Source of the DNA: SIG510 sp045540975
GTDB lineage: Bacteria > Bacillota > Clostridia > Oscillospirales > JAAYXM01
Direction of reading: 5' to 3'
NCBI GenBank assembly: GCA_045540975.1
Contig: JAZQIE010000120.1
Coordinates: 1-13,196, forward strand
DNA length: 13,196 bases
In this document: in pieces, positions 1 to 7,613 of the stretch
Layout: each line of letters starts with the position of its first letter
Position numbering within the stretch: position 1 is the stretch's first letter
Made by a program: the position numbers and the translations under genes
The notes under the pieces: generated by a model
Told to the model about the DNA's origin: nothing
Database searches by the model: none
What the model saw: the letters and a program-made list of their open reading frames with translations, nothing else

Positions 1-966
<966 letters not shown>

Positions 967-980
967 TTTCGATTCACAAA

Positions 981-1013
981 AGAGCTAAGGTTTTTACCTT
1001 AGCTCTTTTTTTT
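981..1013 (+). terminator. Intrinsic terminator of tuf
   Basis: An 11-bp perfect stem (981-991 with 996-1006) closes a 4-nt loop and runs into eight T residues (1006-1013). It lies 14 nt after the tuf stop. Confidence 0.95.
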
Positions 1014-1034
1014 GTGTTATGTTTGTGTTATAAT
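1006..1034 (+). promoter_or_regulatory. Probable promoter of the tyrA operon
   Basis: A perfect TATAAT lies at 1029-1034 and is preceded by TGT, giving an extended -10 element. The -35 position at 17-bp spacing falls in the T-tract of the tuf terminator (1006-1011) and is a poor match, so the extended -10 probably compensates. The start codon is 32 nt downstream. Confidence 0.65.
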
Positions 1035-1065
1035 GTGCTTATTCCAACAGAAAACAGGTGAATGT

Positions 1066-1893
1066 ATGAAAATCGGAATCGTTGGTCTCGGTCTTATCGG
1101 CGCATCCTTTGTAAAAGCAATCCGCAAAGCGGATGCGGTGATCTTCGGTGCGGATACCAATCCCGCAACCATGAAATTTGCGCTGGATGAGAAAACCGTG
1201 GACACTCAGCTGACGCGCGAAAATCTGCCCGAAATCGATATTTTGTTTTTGGCGCTCTATCCGAATGGGATTTTTGAATATATGCGCGAAAACGCGCGTT
1301 TTTTGCGCCAAGGTACAATTGTTTGTGACTTCTGCGGTGTTAAGCAGGCAATTGCGGATATTCTCGGCCCGATTTGTGCGGAGCACGGTCTTGTTTACAT
1401 CGGCGGTCACCCAATGGCAGGTAAGGAACGTTGGGGCTATGCCTATGCGGACGAAACCTTGTTTGAGCATGCAAGTATGCTGCTGACTCCCGACCAAGCC
1501 GCAACCTCCGCGCAGATTGAAACAATCGTAAATCTCTGTAAAATTGCAGGCTTTTCGCGTGTGATTTGCACAACCGCTGAGGAACACGATGCCACCATTG
1601 CATATACCTCTCAGCTTGCGCACGTTGTTTCGGGTGCTTATATGAAAAGCAAAACCGCAGAGAAGCATGACGGCTTCTCCGCGGGCAGTTACCGTGATTT
1701 GACCCGTGTCGCAAAACTCAATGAGAATATGTGGACCGAGTTGTTTTTGTACAACCGTACCCATTTGGTTGAGGAAATCGATGCGGTCATCGACCGCTTG
1801 CAGGAATACCGCGAAGCACTTGCGGAGGAAAATGAACCGCGCCTCAAGGAACTCATCCGTGAAGCGCGTGAGCGAAAGGAAACACTCGGATGA
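1066..1893 (+). CDS. tyrA: Prephenate dehydrogenase (TyrA-like)
   Basis: Predicted NAD(P)-dependent oxidative decarboxylation of prephenate to 4-hydroxyphenylpyruvate in tyrosine synthesis; cytoplasmic. The 275-aa protein opens with a Rossmann dinucleotide site GLGLIG (residues 7-12). An acidic residue after the second strand (D30 in GADTN) suggests NAD preference. The family motif GGHPMAG follows with H115, then an all-helical dimerisation/catalytic half containing TSQLAHVVSGAY (181-192) and the GFSAGSYRDLTRVA stretch. The length fits a monofunctional TyrA with no ACT or chorismate mutase domain. ATG 1066 is preferred over an upstream in-frame ATG because it starts the Rossmann strand directly and has AGGTG 5 nt upstream. 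Its stop overlaps the next start (ATGA), implying translational coupling. A related arogenate dehydrogenase activity cannot be excluded. Confidence 0.92.
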   Translation: MKIGIVGLGLIGASFVKAIRKADAVIFGADTNPATMKFALDEKTVDTQLTRENLPEIDILFLALYPNGIFEYMRENARFLRQGTIVCDFCGVKQAIADILGPICAEHGLVYIGGHPMAGKERWGYAYADETLFEHASMLLTPDQAATSAQIETIVNLCKIAGFSRVICTTAEEHDATIAYTSQLAHVVSGAYMKSKTAEKHDGFSAGSYRDLTRVAKLNENMWTELFLYNRTHLVEEIDAVIDRLQEYREALAEENEPRLKELIREARERKETLG

Positions 1894-2270
1894 AGATTCG
1901 GTTTCGGTTGATTCTGCTCTTTTCGGTTTTGCTGATTCTCGGCGGCGTGTGTGCGTTTCTTTTGCAGTATAACGCCAAAATCGGAACGGTGGCACAAATC
2001 TCGCTCGATGGTGTTGTGGTCGAAACGATTGACCTTGCATCCGTCACCGCGCCGTATACCGTGCAAGTGGGTGAGGGGAATACCGTCTTGGTCGAGCACG
2101 GTGCAATCTCCATGCACTCCGCGACCTGCCCCGACCAACTTTGCGTGAAGCAGGGGAAAATCACGGGCGGGGTCTATCCCATTGTGTGTCTGCCGAATCG
2201 CGTAACCGTGAAAATTATCGAAAATTCCTCGGATGCACCCGACGTGGTAATCGGAGGTGGTGTCTCGTGA
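1890..2270 (+). CDS. NusG domain II-containing membrane-anchored protein
   Basis: A 126-aa protein with one N-terminal hydrophobic segment (about residues 6-26) and an exposed beta-rich domain of the NusG_II type. The family signature is visible: C80-PDQ-LC85, the VKQGKI turn, then PIVC100LPNRVTV. Members of this family are usually encoded directly beside Gx-type transporters, as here. Their molecular role is unsettled, and despite the name they are not transcription factors of the NusG type. The three conserved cysteines suggest a redox, metal or disulfide role, which is an inference. The start overlaps the tyrA stop (ATGA), with AAAGGA 9 nt upstream. The stop overlaps the next GTG start (GTGA). 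The three genes form one translationally coupled unit. Confidence 0.88.
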   Translation: MKIRFRLILLFSVLLILGGVCAFLLQYNAKIGTVAQISLDGVVVETIDLASVTAPYTVQVGEGNTVLVEHGAISMHSATCPDQLCVKQGKITGGVYPIVCLPNRVTVKIIENSSDAPDVVIGGGVS

Positions 2271-2755
2271 AACTGAAAAAGCAAATGACCCTTGCGGTGC
2301 TCACCGCAATCGCGCTGACCGTGTTTCTCGTTGAGGCAAACCTGCCCACGTTTGTCCCCGTTCCCGGAGTCAAACTCGGCCTTTCCAACTGCATCACCCT
2401 CATCACCATGGTACTCTTGGGCAAGCGTGAGGGTGCGGCGGTACTCTTGATGCGCGTGGTGTTGGGCAGTATCTTTGCAGGTCAAATCGTCTCGTTTTTG
2501 TACAGTATTGTTGGCGGTGCGGTGTGCTGGCTGGTCATGTGCCTGATGCTGAAACTCCTTGGGGTGAAACAACTCTGGGCGGTGAGTATCTTCGGTGCGC
2601 TCGGGCATAACGCGGGTCAGCTTCTCGTTGCGGTCCTCCTCACAAATCCGGGCATTCTGTGGTATGCGCCCGTGCTTTTGGTCTCCGCAATCTTAACCGG
2701 TGCAATCACCGGCGTTGCCGCGCAAGCGGTCGTTATGAAATTTCCAAAAAAATGA
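2267..2755 (+). CDS. Gx transporter family protein (heptaprenyl diphosphate synthase component I-like)
   Basis: A 162-aa, very hydrophobic protein with about five predicted membrane helices. It matches the Gx transporter / Hpre_diP_synt_I family by the N-terminal VEANLPTFVPVPGVKLGLSN motif and the later LGHNAGQ motif. Despite the old 'heptaprenyl diphosphate synthase component' name, the topology resembles small S-component or vitamin-type importers; the substrate is unknown. GTG 2267 was chosen because GGAGGTGG lies 9 nt upstream and the family's N-terminus begins there. A longer frame reading back to 2141 would add 42 residues that overlap NusG-II in another frame. Coupling with the NusG-II gene is standard for the family; linkage to tyrA is less usual. 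The stop codon lies inside the following terminator stem. Confidence 0.88.
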   Translation: MKLKKQMTLAVLTAIALTVFLVEANLPTFVPVPGVKLGLSNCITLITMVLLGKREGAAVLLMRVVLGSIFAGQIVSFLYSIVGGAVCWLVMCLMLKLLGVKQLWAVSIFGALGHNAGQLLVAVLLTNPGILWYAPVLLVSAILTGAITGVAAQAVVMKFPKK

Positions 2756-2784
2756 GGGATTCAATTCTGAATCCCTCATTTTTT
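2746..2784. terminator. Bidirectional intrinsic terminator between converging genes
   Basis: A 13-bp perfect stem (2751-2763 with 2768-2780) has a 4-nt loop, flanked by an A-tract on the left and a T-tract on the right. It can therefore end both the rightward tyrA operon and the leftward gene. The stop codons of both genes lie in or at the edge of the hairpin. Confidence 0.93.
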
Positions 2785-4651
2785 ACTGTGTCAGACCTAA
2801 GAGCATTCCGTAACCGAAACCCATTAAGATTTCCGCGACCGTCCAGCCGCTCTCGATACAACAAGGTCCCCAGCCGATATCATGCGGCATTCCGAACGGC
2901 TCGCGCAGTTCCAAATCAATTCCGCGGCACCATGCACCGTGCACGGTGGGGTCTTGGCTCACAAGTTGCACTTCGGAGAGAAAATCGGAAATCTCTCTCC
3001 AAAGCGATGCATACGTTTCGTCCTTTGTTGCCTTATAAGCATAAGCGAACCCCAGAGGCAACCAATTGAGTGAATAGAGCAAATCGCAAACAGGGTCGCC
3101 GTTATCCGCAAGCAGGGAAGCCTCATCGCCCGCGGTACGACTGCGTGCGGCTTTGTAACCGGTATCGTATTCGGCATATCCGCCGTTTGGATGGCGGAAA
3201 CGCGTAAGGTCACTTACCACACGCTCCAAATCTGCCAGATGCATGGGATTCTTTGTGGTCTCATAACGAACTGCAAGCGGAAAGACTAAACGGCATAACT
3301 CTTGTGTCTCGCTGTGTTCACGGATGGTATTCGGATATGCCTCCATGAGCGCATCGAGCCCCTTGCATGCGGTGTCCAGATAAATGCTTTTTCCGTTTTG
3401 CTGATAAGCAAGAAGCAGTGTCGCAAGATAATATGCATTGTGATGTGCGCACGGAAATGCACCGGGGATTTGGCTCAATGCCTCCAGCGCCGCTTTGTCG
3501 GGGTAATTGAAATTATCGGTGCGGCTGATACGAAGTCCATCGCACCCGGTCGTGGAAACGAGATAATCCAGCGCAAGCTCGACCGCGGGGAGATAGGTGC
3601 GGTCGTCATGCAACTGCATCGCAAGAAGCGCACCGAGAATCACACGGGCGACATCGTCTTGATAGCAGATGGGGAATTCCCAAGTCGACCAGCGCATCAT
3701 ACCGGCGTGATGCCCCTCTTTGACCTGCATTTTTTCAAAACAGAACTCATATAAATTGCGGAAACGCGCAAAAGACTGCTCGCTTTTATTTAAGTACCAA
3801 TCAAAGAAGCATGCGCCCGCAACCTCACCGGAACAGTCGTTGCGAATTTCGGGTGCAACCTGCTGCAAGCCGTCGGGGAAAATCTTATGGCTGAGACCTT
3901 CCAAAACACCGCTTTTGCCGTCGTCCAAATAGAGATTTGCACGGTCAAACCAAGCCATTCCGTCATTAAACGCGGCCTTGATTCGCACGTCCAAACTGCA
4001 GTTTGGTTGTGCCCCACGAAGCGCGGTAGACGGTTCAATTGACAGCGTGCAAGGTGTTTTTGTCAAATGCTCTGCAATCAAAGAAACAATGGCTTTCCAA
4101 CGTCCGTTTGGTGCAAAACGTGCAGAAATGAAATTGCAGAAACGGAAGGCACAAACCAAGGTGTTGGCGTCGTATTTCCAAAGCGCAAGCGGTGCCTCTT
4201 CGGGGATTTCGTCGGTGTGCGAATGCTTTACAATGTGTCCGCCATAAACCAAAATCGGAGTGACGTCGTATCCTGCGAAAAAGAACGGATGTGAGAGGGC
4301 GTTTGCGCGGTCATCCAGCAAATCTCCATGTGCGATGCCGTCACGGTCATCGCCCACATAGACCATTCGCCCGGAAACCGTGTCTACGGGAGCGCAGGTG
4401 AACAAATCCCCGAAACTCTTATAGTATTCAAAAAACACGGGTTTTCCGCTCTTTTGAATGGCGTCTGCTTTGAGTCGCGCATCAATGGGGAGAATGACGG
4501 GAGTGTCTTCCGTTCCGCCGAGAAACGCATACGCATCAAACTCTTTTTCTGTGGCAACGAACTCGGAAACCGAGAGAATCGCGCTCTCGCAAAGTGATTC
4601 CAAAATCCCGCTTAAATCACTCTTTTTTTTGGTGATGATTGCAAGGGTCAT
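2783..4651 (-). CDS. Six-hairpin glycosidase-like protein, function unknown
   Basis: A 622-aa protein with no signal peptide or membrane segment, so cytoplasmic. Residues 1-200 look like an alpha/beta domain in which a short loop follows each strand (AYAFLGGTEDTPVILP, YGGHIVKHSH). This resembles the glutamine-amidotransferase/ThuA-like domains found beside glycosidases. From about 220 to the end it is helix-rich, with repeated aromatic/acidic loops (WSTWEFPICYQDDVAR 321-336, FPCAHHNAYYLA 399-410, HPNGGYAEYDTGY 487-499, DIGWGPCCIESGW 591-603), as in (alpha/alpha)6-barrel glycoside hydrolases. No catalytic pair can be assigned with confidence. The start is supported by AAGGAGT 9 nt upstream and a good -10. 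It is monocistronic between two terminators. A role in sugar or uronide processing is a guess from fold resemblance; it could equally be a non-catalytic member. Confidence 0.85.
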   Translation of the reverse strand: MTLAIITKKKSDLSGILESLCESAILSVSEFVATEKEFDAYAFLGGTEDTPVILPIDARLKADAIQKSGKPVFFEYYKSFGDLFTCAPVDTVSGRMVYVGDDRDGIAHGDLLDDRANALSHPFFFAGYDVTPILVYGGHIVKHSHTDEIPEEAPLALWKYDANTLVCAFRFCNFISARFAPNGRWKAIVSLIAEHLTKTPCTLSIEPSTALRGAQPNCSLDVRIKAAFNDGMAWFDRANLYLDDGKSGVLEGLSHKIFPDGLQQVAPEIRNDCSGEVAGACFFDWYLNKSEQSFARFRNLYEFCFEKMQVKEGHHAGMMRWSTWEFPICYQDDVARVILGALLAMQLHDDRTYLPAVELALDYLVSTTGCDGLRISRTDNFNYPDKAALEALSQIPGAFPCAHHNAYYLATLLLAYQQNGKSIYLDTACKGLDALMEAYPNTIREHSETQELCRLVFPLAVRYETTKNPMHLADLERVVSDLTRFRHPNGGYAEYDTGYKAARSRTAGDEASLLADNGDPVCDLLYSLNWLPLGFAYAYKATKDETYASLWREISDFLSEVQLVSQDPTVHGAWCRGIDLELREPFGMPHDIGWGPCCIESGWTVAEILMGFGYGMLLGLTQ

Positions 4652-4676
4652 AACACATCAACTCCTTATTGTGTTT

Positions 4677-4704
4677 ATTATATCGAAAGAAAAGAAAAAT
4701 GCAA
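4677..4704 (-). promoter_or_regulatory. Promoter of the six-hairpin-like gene
   Basis: On the minus strand a perfect TATAAT (4677-4682) lies 25 nt before the ATG. A weak -35 (TTGCAT, 4699-4704) sits at 16-bp spacing, inside the hairpin of the upstream gene's terminator. Terminator and promoter are therefore compacted together. Confidence 0.6.
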
Positions 4705-4726
4705 GCAAAATTGCTTGCATTTTTTA
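4695..4726 (-). terminator. Intrinsic terminator of the SLH/phosphodiester glycosidase gene
   Basis: An inverted repeat, core GCAAGC/GCTTGC (4701-4706 with 4713-4718), is extended by flanking A/T pairs. On the minus strand it is followed by a T-rich run. It begins just after the stop codon of the leftward gene. Confidence 0.85.
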
Positions 4727-4727
4727 T

Positions 4728-6416
4728 TTACTTAATGTTGTTGTATGCGTTAATCATGGTGATGACCGCCTGCTCTCGGGTGATGTTGGACAGCGGTGCG
4801 AACGTTCCGTTTGCATTGCCGTTCATGATGCCGAGCGATGTGACATAATCAACACCGGGTTTTGCATAAGCGGCAATTTGTGCGGCATCGGTAAACGATG
4901 CGGAACTCTTCGAGGGACTTGCTTCCAGGAAGGTCGCAAGTCGCTGCAGCATGATTGCCGCATCCTGACGCTTGATGGAATCGTTTGGACGGAAGGTGCC
5001 GTTCGGATAACCCGTCACAATCCCCATTGCGGAAATGTAGGGGACGTAATAATCGTTTGAATCCGAATACGGCTTGGACACAACCGTGATTTCCTTGAGT
5101 TGGCAGGTATATTCCACCGAAAGTCCGGTCTTTGCGCGGATGAAATTCGCAATCAAATCGCAGAACTCCTTGCGCGTGATATTGTGCTTGTAATTGCTGT
5201 CCAAATGCTTGGGCAGAATGCCGAGCGAACGTGCGCGCTCCACACTTGCCTGCGCCCAGCCGGACGGTCCGTTTGCATTTGCGGGAACCGAGGTGTCGGG
5301 CTTCTGCGGTGCGCGAGTTTCGTCCACAACCGCAAGCATGGTCGCAAGGTTGCGGCCCGGAGGTGTGACAAAGCCCTGGTCACAGTAGAGCGCGGAGGAA
5401 GCACCGCCGTCCATGAAAATCGCATCGCGGACTCCCATGGAAATCAGCGAATTTGCGATTGCGCGGAACGAGGAGTTGACCGTACCGAGCATCAATCTGC
5501 CGTCTGCCATCTTCGCAACAAAGGAGCGCTGCCCGGGGACATCGGGCTGCTGATCGTTTGCGGTCGGATTGATGGCGTGATCCACCATGCTCACGCCGTT
5601 TTTGACCAGAATACCGCCGCCACCGATAACGGTGCGCATATTGTTCCATGCCGAGGCGGTTGCGGTGTTCGACGGGGTTGCGGAATAATGATAAATCGCG
5701 GAATCACCCACCACGGGCTGAGTATTCCATTTGGTTGCATTTGCATATGCGGTGGAGCCGTAGACCACGGTAGTCACTCCGTCGGGTGTGATATACGCGG
5801 TTCTGCCGTTTCCGATCGAGGTGACCACCTTGTTTTGAATGGTAACAACGGTGGATGCCGCAGGAATGTTCACGGGGTAGTTAAAACAATCGGTCAGGAT
5901 ATAGACCGCGGCAGGATCACTGTAAATCGTGTTGACACCCCAAGCGGTAATCTTATCGCTCCCGCGCAGAGTCACGGTAGGGGAGAGTTTGACCAAATCA
6001 ATATACACATCTCCGTTGTAATCCATGCCGATAGCCGCGATATCGCCGCCCGCACAAATCATTTTCCCTTCCGAGAGGATGGTGCTGAACACACGCGGAT
6101 AGTTTCCGCTTGCAACCGTTTGCGAAGCCTGAGCATTATAATAAGAATCAAAGAAACCGCCGTTGATGGCAGCAACCACAGTTCCTGTCGTTGCTTTGGA
6201 AATGATAGAGGATGCAGGTGCCGCGGTGCTCATGCTGTTGTTTGCAACAAGCGGAACGATTGCGCGGTTTTGCACATTCATATCAATGTAAATGACGTTT
6301 GCGGTAGCCCCGCCGATTGTGGCGGTGGTGCGGGTGACTCCGCTTGCGGCAAATGCGGTCAGCGAAAGCGATACCGCAAGCAGAATTGCAAGCAGAGCGG
6401 TCGTGATTCGTTTCAT
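4728..6416 (-). CDS. Secreted phosphodiester glycosidase-domain protein with three SLH repeats
   Basis: A 562-aa exported, probably wall-bound protein. Residues 1-24 are a Sec signal peptide (Lys/Arg start, hydrophobic core, AFA-A cleavage site). Residues ~40-365 match the phosphodiester glycosidase (NAGPA-type, formerly DUF2233) domain: INGGFFD at 84-90, GGGG around 265-268, GQRSFVAKMADGRLML at 295-310 and FMDGGASSALY at 334-344. This family includes the enzyme that uncovers N-acetylglucosamine-1-phosphodiesters; in bacteria the substrate is probably a wall or exopolysaccharide phosphodiester (inference). Residues ~386-560 hold three S-layer-homology repeats, including the clear motif GIVTGYPNGTFRPNDSIKRQ, which bind pyruvylated wall polymers. 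The start is fixed by the signal peptide and GGAGGT 6 nt upstream. The nearest upstream feature is the terminator of the interrupted tRNA, leaving almost no space for a promoter. Confidence 0.93.
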   Translation of the reverse strand: MKRITTALLAILLAVSLSLTAFAASGVTRTTATIGGATANVIYIDMNVQNRAIVPLVANNSMSTAAPASSIISKATTGTVVAAINGGFFDSYYNAQASQTVASGNYPRVFSTILSEGKMICAGGDIAAIGMDYNGDVYIDLVKLSPTVTLRGSDKITAWGVNTIYSDPAAVYILTDCFNYPVNIPAASTVVTIQNKVVTSIGNGRTAYITPDGVTTVVYGSTAYANATKWNTQPVVGDSAIYHYSATPSNTATASAWNNMRTVIGGGGILVKNGVSMVDHAINPTANDQQPDVPGQRSFVAKMADGRLMLGTVNSSFRAIANSLISMGVRDAIFMDGGASSALYCDQGFVTPPGRNLATMLAVVDETRAPQKPDTSVPANANGPSGWAQASVERARSLGILPKHLDSNYKHNITRKEFCDLIANFIRAKTGLSVEYTCQLKEITVVSKPYSDSNDYYVPYISAMGIVTGYPNGTFRPNDSIKRQDAAIMLQRLATFLEASPSKSSASFTDAAQIAAYAKPGVDYVTSLGIMNGNANGTFAPLSNITREQAVITMINAYNNIK

Positions 6417-6443
6417 AAGAATACCTCCGTTTGTGTGGAAATG

Positions 6444-6473
6444 AAAAAACCTTCGGACAACACCGAAGGTTTT
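6444..6473 (-). terminator. tRNA terminator, now downstream of the integrase operon
   Basis: An 11-bp perfect stem (6446-6456 with 6463-6473) has a 6-nt loop. On the minus strand it is followed by a six-T run. It starts one base after the CCA of the tRNA fragment, so it was the host tRNA's terminator. With the element in place it is the first terminator after the integrase gene. Confidence 0.9.
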
Positions 6474-6474
6474 A

Positions 6475-6502
6475 TGGTCGGGTTGACAGGATTTGAACCC
6501 GA
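6475..6502 (-). other. tRNA 3'-end fragment: element attachment site (att junction)
   Basis: Read on the minus strand this is a tRNA 3' end. It comprises a G-TTCAAAT-C T-loop (7-nt loop at 6491-6497), the 3' T-stem CCTGT, the acceptor 3' strand CAACCCG (6479-6485), discriminator A and CCA (6475-6477), followed by a terminator. No anticodon arm, D arm or 5' acceptor strand exists to the right, and the 5' T-stem already pairs imperfectly. The fragment is therefore what remains when an element integrates into a tRNA 3' end. The implied 5' acceptor strand CGGGTTG with discriminator A fits a proline tRNA best, which is an inference. The intact tRNA, completed by the element's own copy, should lie beyond the right end of the window. 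Confidence 0.85.
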
Positions 6503-6580
6503 AAAAAACCTTGGAATTACAATGTGTTGGATTAGTTTGACTACAGGTTGACTACATGAGGAGAAATTCACCTGTCAACC
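6481..6580. repeat. Cluster of TTGAC-type repeats between att junction and integrase
   Basis: A perfect 10-bp inverted pair GGTTGACAGG (6481-6490) and CCTGTCAACC (6571-6580) encloses two direct copies of TTGACTACA (6537-6545 and 6548-6556, 11-bp period). All four share TTGAC. Tyrosine integrases and Xis proteins bind such short repeats beside the core site, so these are candidate arm-type sites (inference). Confidence 0.6.
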
Positions 6581-6590
6581 TTGAGAGAAT

Positions 6591-7613
6591 TTAGAAGTTA
6601 AACTGATTCAGTTTTTGTGCTGTCTCCTCTTGACGTTTGTCACGAATATGCGTGTAAATCGACCGCGTCAAATTGATATCAGAATGTCCCATTAGCGATT
6701 GAGCATCCTTGTCATCGACCCCGGCTTCATACAGCATAGTTGCAAAACCGTGTCGGAGCTGATGTGCGGTGATGTTGATTCGATATGCCTCGCAGTACTG
6801 CTTCCAACGGCAGTCGAATGCGCGCATTGTGAGTGGCTCCTTTCCGTCTCCATTCATGCTGAACAGGAAACCGGTGAAGTTTTTTGGGATGGCATCCGCA
6901 AGGCGATCTAAAAGGACAATGTCACGATATGCCGCTTGTGTTTTGAGGACACTTTCGAAAATCGGTTTATTCAAATGATGGATTACGTGGTTTCGAATTT
7001 TGATTTTCTTGTTCTTTCGGTCGATGTCATCAGCACGGATCGCAAGCGCCTCTGATTTTCTGCAACCGGAATATAAGAGAAAGAAGGGGAGCAAGGCGAA
7101 ACCTTCGGTGTGCTGAGAAACAATTTGCAGTTCCTGAGTGGTTGGAAGTTTGCGAGGTTGTTTTGGGAGACCACGCGGAAGTTTAATTTCCGGAATGGGA
7201 TTGCTTGTGACGAAGCCGTGCAAATAGGCGTAGGAAAAGATCATGTTGAGCACGCTTTTGTGCGTCGCAACCGTTTTTTGTGAGAACTTCAAAGAATGCA
7301 AAAATGCACTGATCTCACGAGGAGAAATATCTGCGATGGGATTGTTTTCAAAATGCCCGAGGATACGATGGTATGCTGCTTTGGTGGTTTTGATATAGGT
7401 GGTTTCGGGAATCGACTCACGGTATTCGGTGTTCCAGGCATCGGCTACCGAAGAAAACAGCTTGGTGCTGTTCTGCTGATCGTTGAATTGCAGCAGTTGT
7501 CGCTGGATATCTCGCTCTGCGCGTTTCTCGGTCGGCTCGGTGCTGTAAAATACTTTTCGTTTCCCGTGAATCGTGATCGATTTTTGCCACCGTCCGTCAG
7601 ATCGCTGCTTCAT
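6591..7613 (-). CDS. Tyrosine recombinase / phage-type integrase
   Basis: A 340-aa site-specific recombinase that should integrate and excise the element at the adjacent tRNA site. Residues 1-45 resemble an AP2-like arm-binding domain (GRWQKSITIHGKRK). About 50-145 form the SAM-like core-binding domain. About 155-330 are the catalytic domain with a complete active site: R185 in GCRKSEAL, K224 in the beta-hairpin, H284 and R287 in HQLRHGFATML, H310 in MGHS and the nucleophile Y320 in IYTH. This is the normal length for the Tn916/phage Int group, with no sign of decay. The ATG overlaps the stop of the upstream SWIM gene (ATGA), so it is translated as the third gene of the repressor operon. Repressor and integrase levels are thus likely linked. 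The stop lies about 90 bp from the tRNA fragment. Confidence 0.97.
   Translation of the reverse strand: MKQRSDGRWQKSITIHGKRKVFYSTEPTEKRAERDIQRQLLQFNDQQNSTKLFSSVADAWNTEYRESIPETTYIKTTKAAYHRILGHFENNPIADISPREISAFLHSLKFSQKTVATHKSVLNMIFSYAYLHGFVTSNPIPEIKLPRGLPKQPRKLPTTQELQIVSQHTEGFALLPFFLLYSGCRKSEALAIRADDIDRKNKKIKIRNHVIHHLNKPIFESVLKTQAAYRDIVLLDRLADAIPKNFTGFLFSMNGDGKEPLTMRAFDCRWKQYCEAYRINITAHQLRHGFATMLYEAGVDDKDAQSLMGHSDINLTRSIYTHIRDKRQEETAQKLNQFNF

Noticed and set aside
1039..2040. Minus-strand open frame of 333 codons over tyrA and the NusG-II gene
   Set aside because: It is the antisense shadow of two well-identified genes; it has no recognisable motif and crosses their promoter.
3302..4597. Several plus-strand frames (up to 150 codons) within the six-hairpin-like gene
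   Set aside because: They are shadows of a 622-codon minus-strand gene with promoter, ribosome binding site and terminator.
5100..6551. Plus-strand open frame of 483 codons antiparallel to the SLH gene
   Set aside because: Its product is rich in Cys, His, Arg and Gly with no domain order, has no ribosome binding site, and lies wholly over a minus-strand gene with clear signal peptide, enzyme and SLH domains.
6475..6560. A complete tRNA gene on the minus strand
   Set aside because: Beyond the T-loop there is no anticodon arm, D arm or 5' acceptor strand complementary to CAACCCG; only the 3' end is present.
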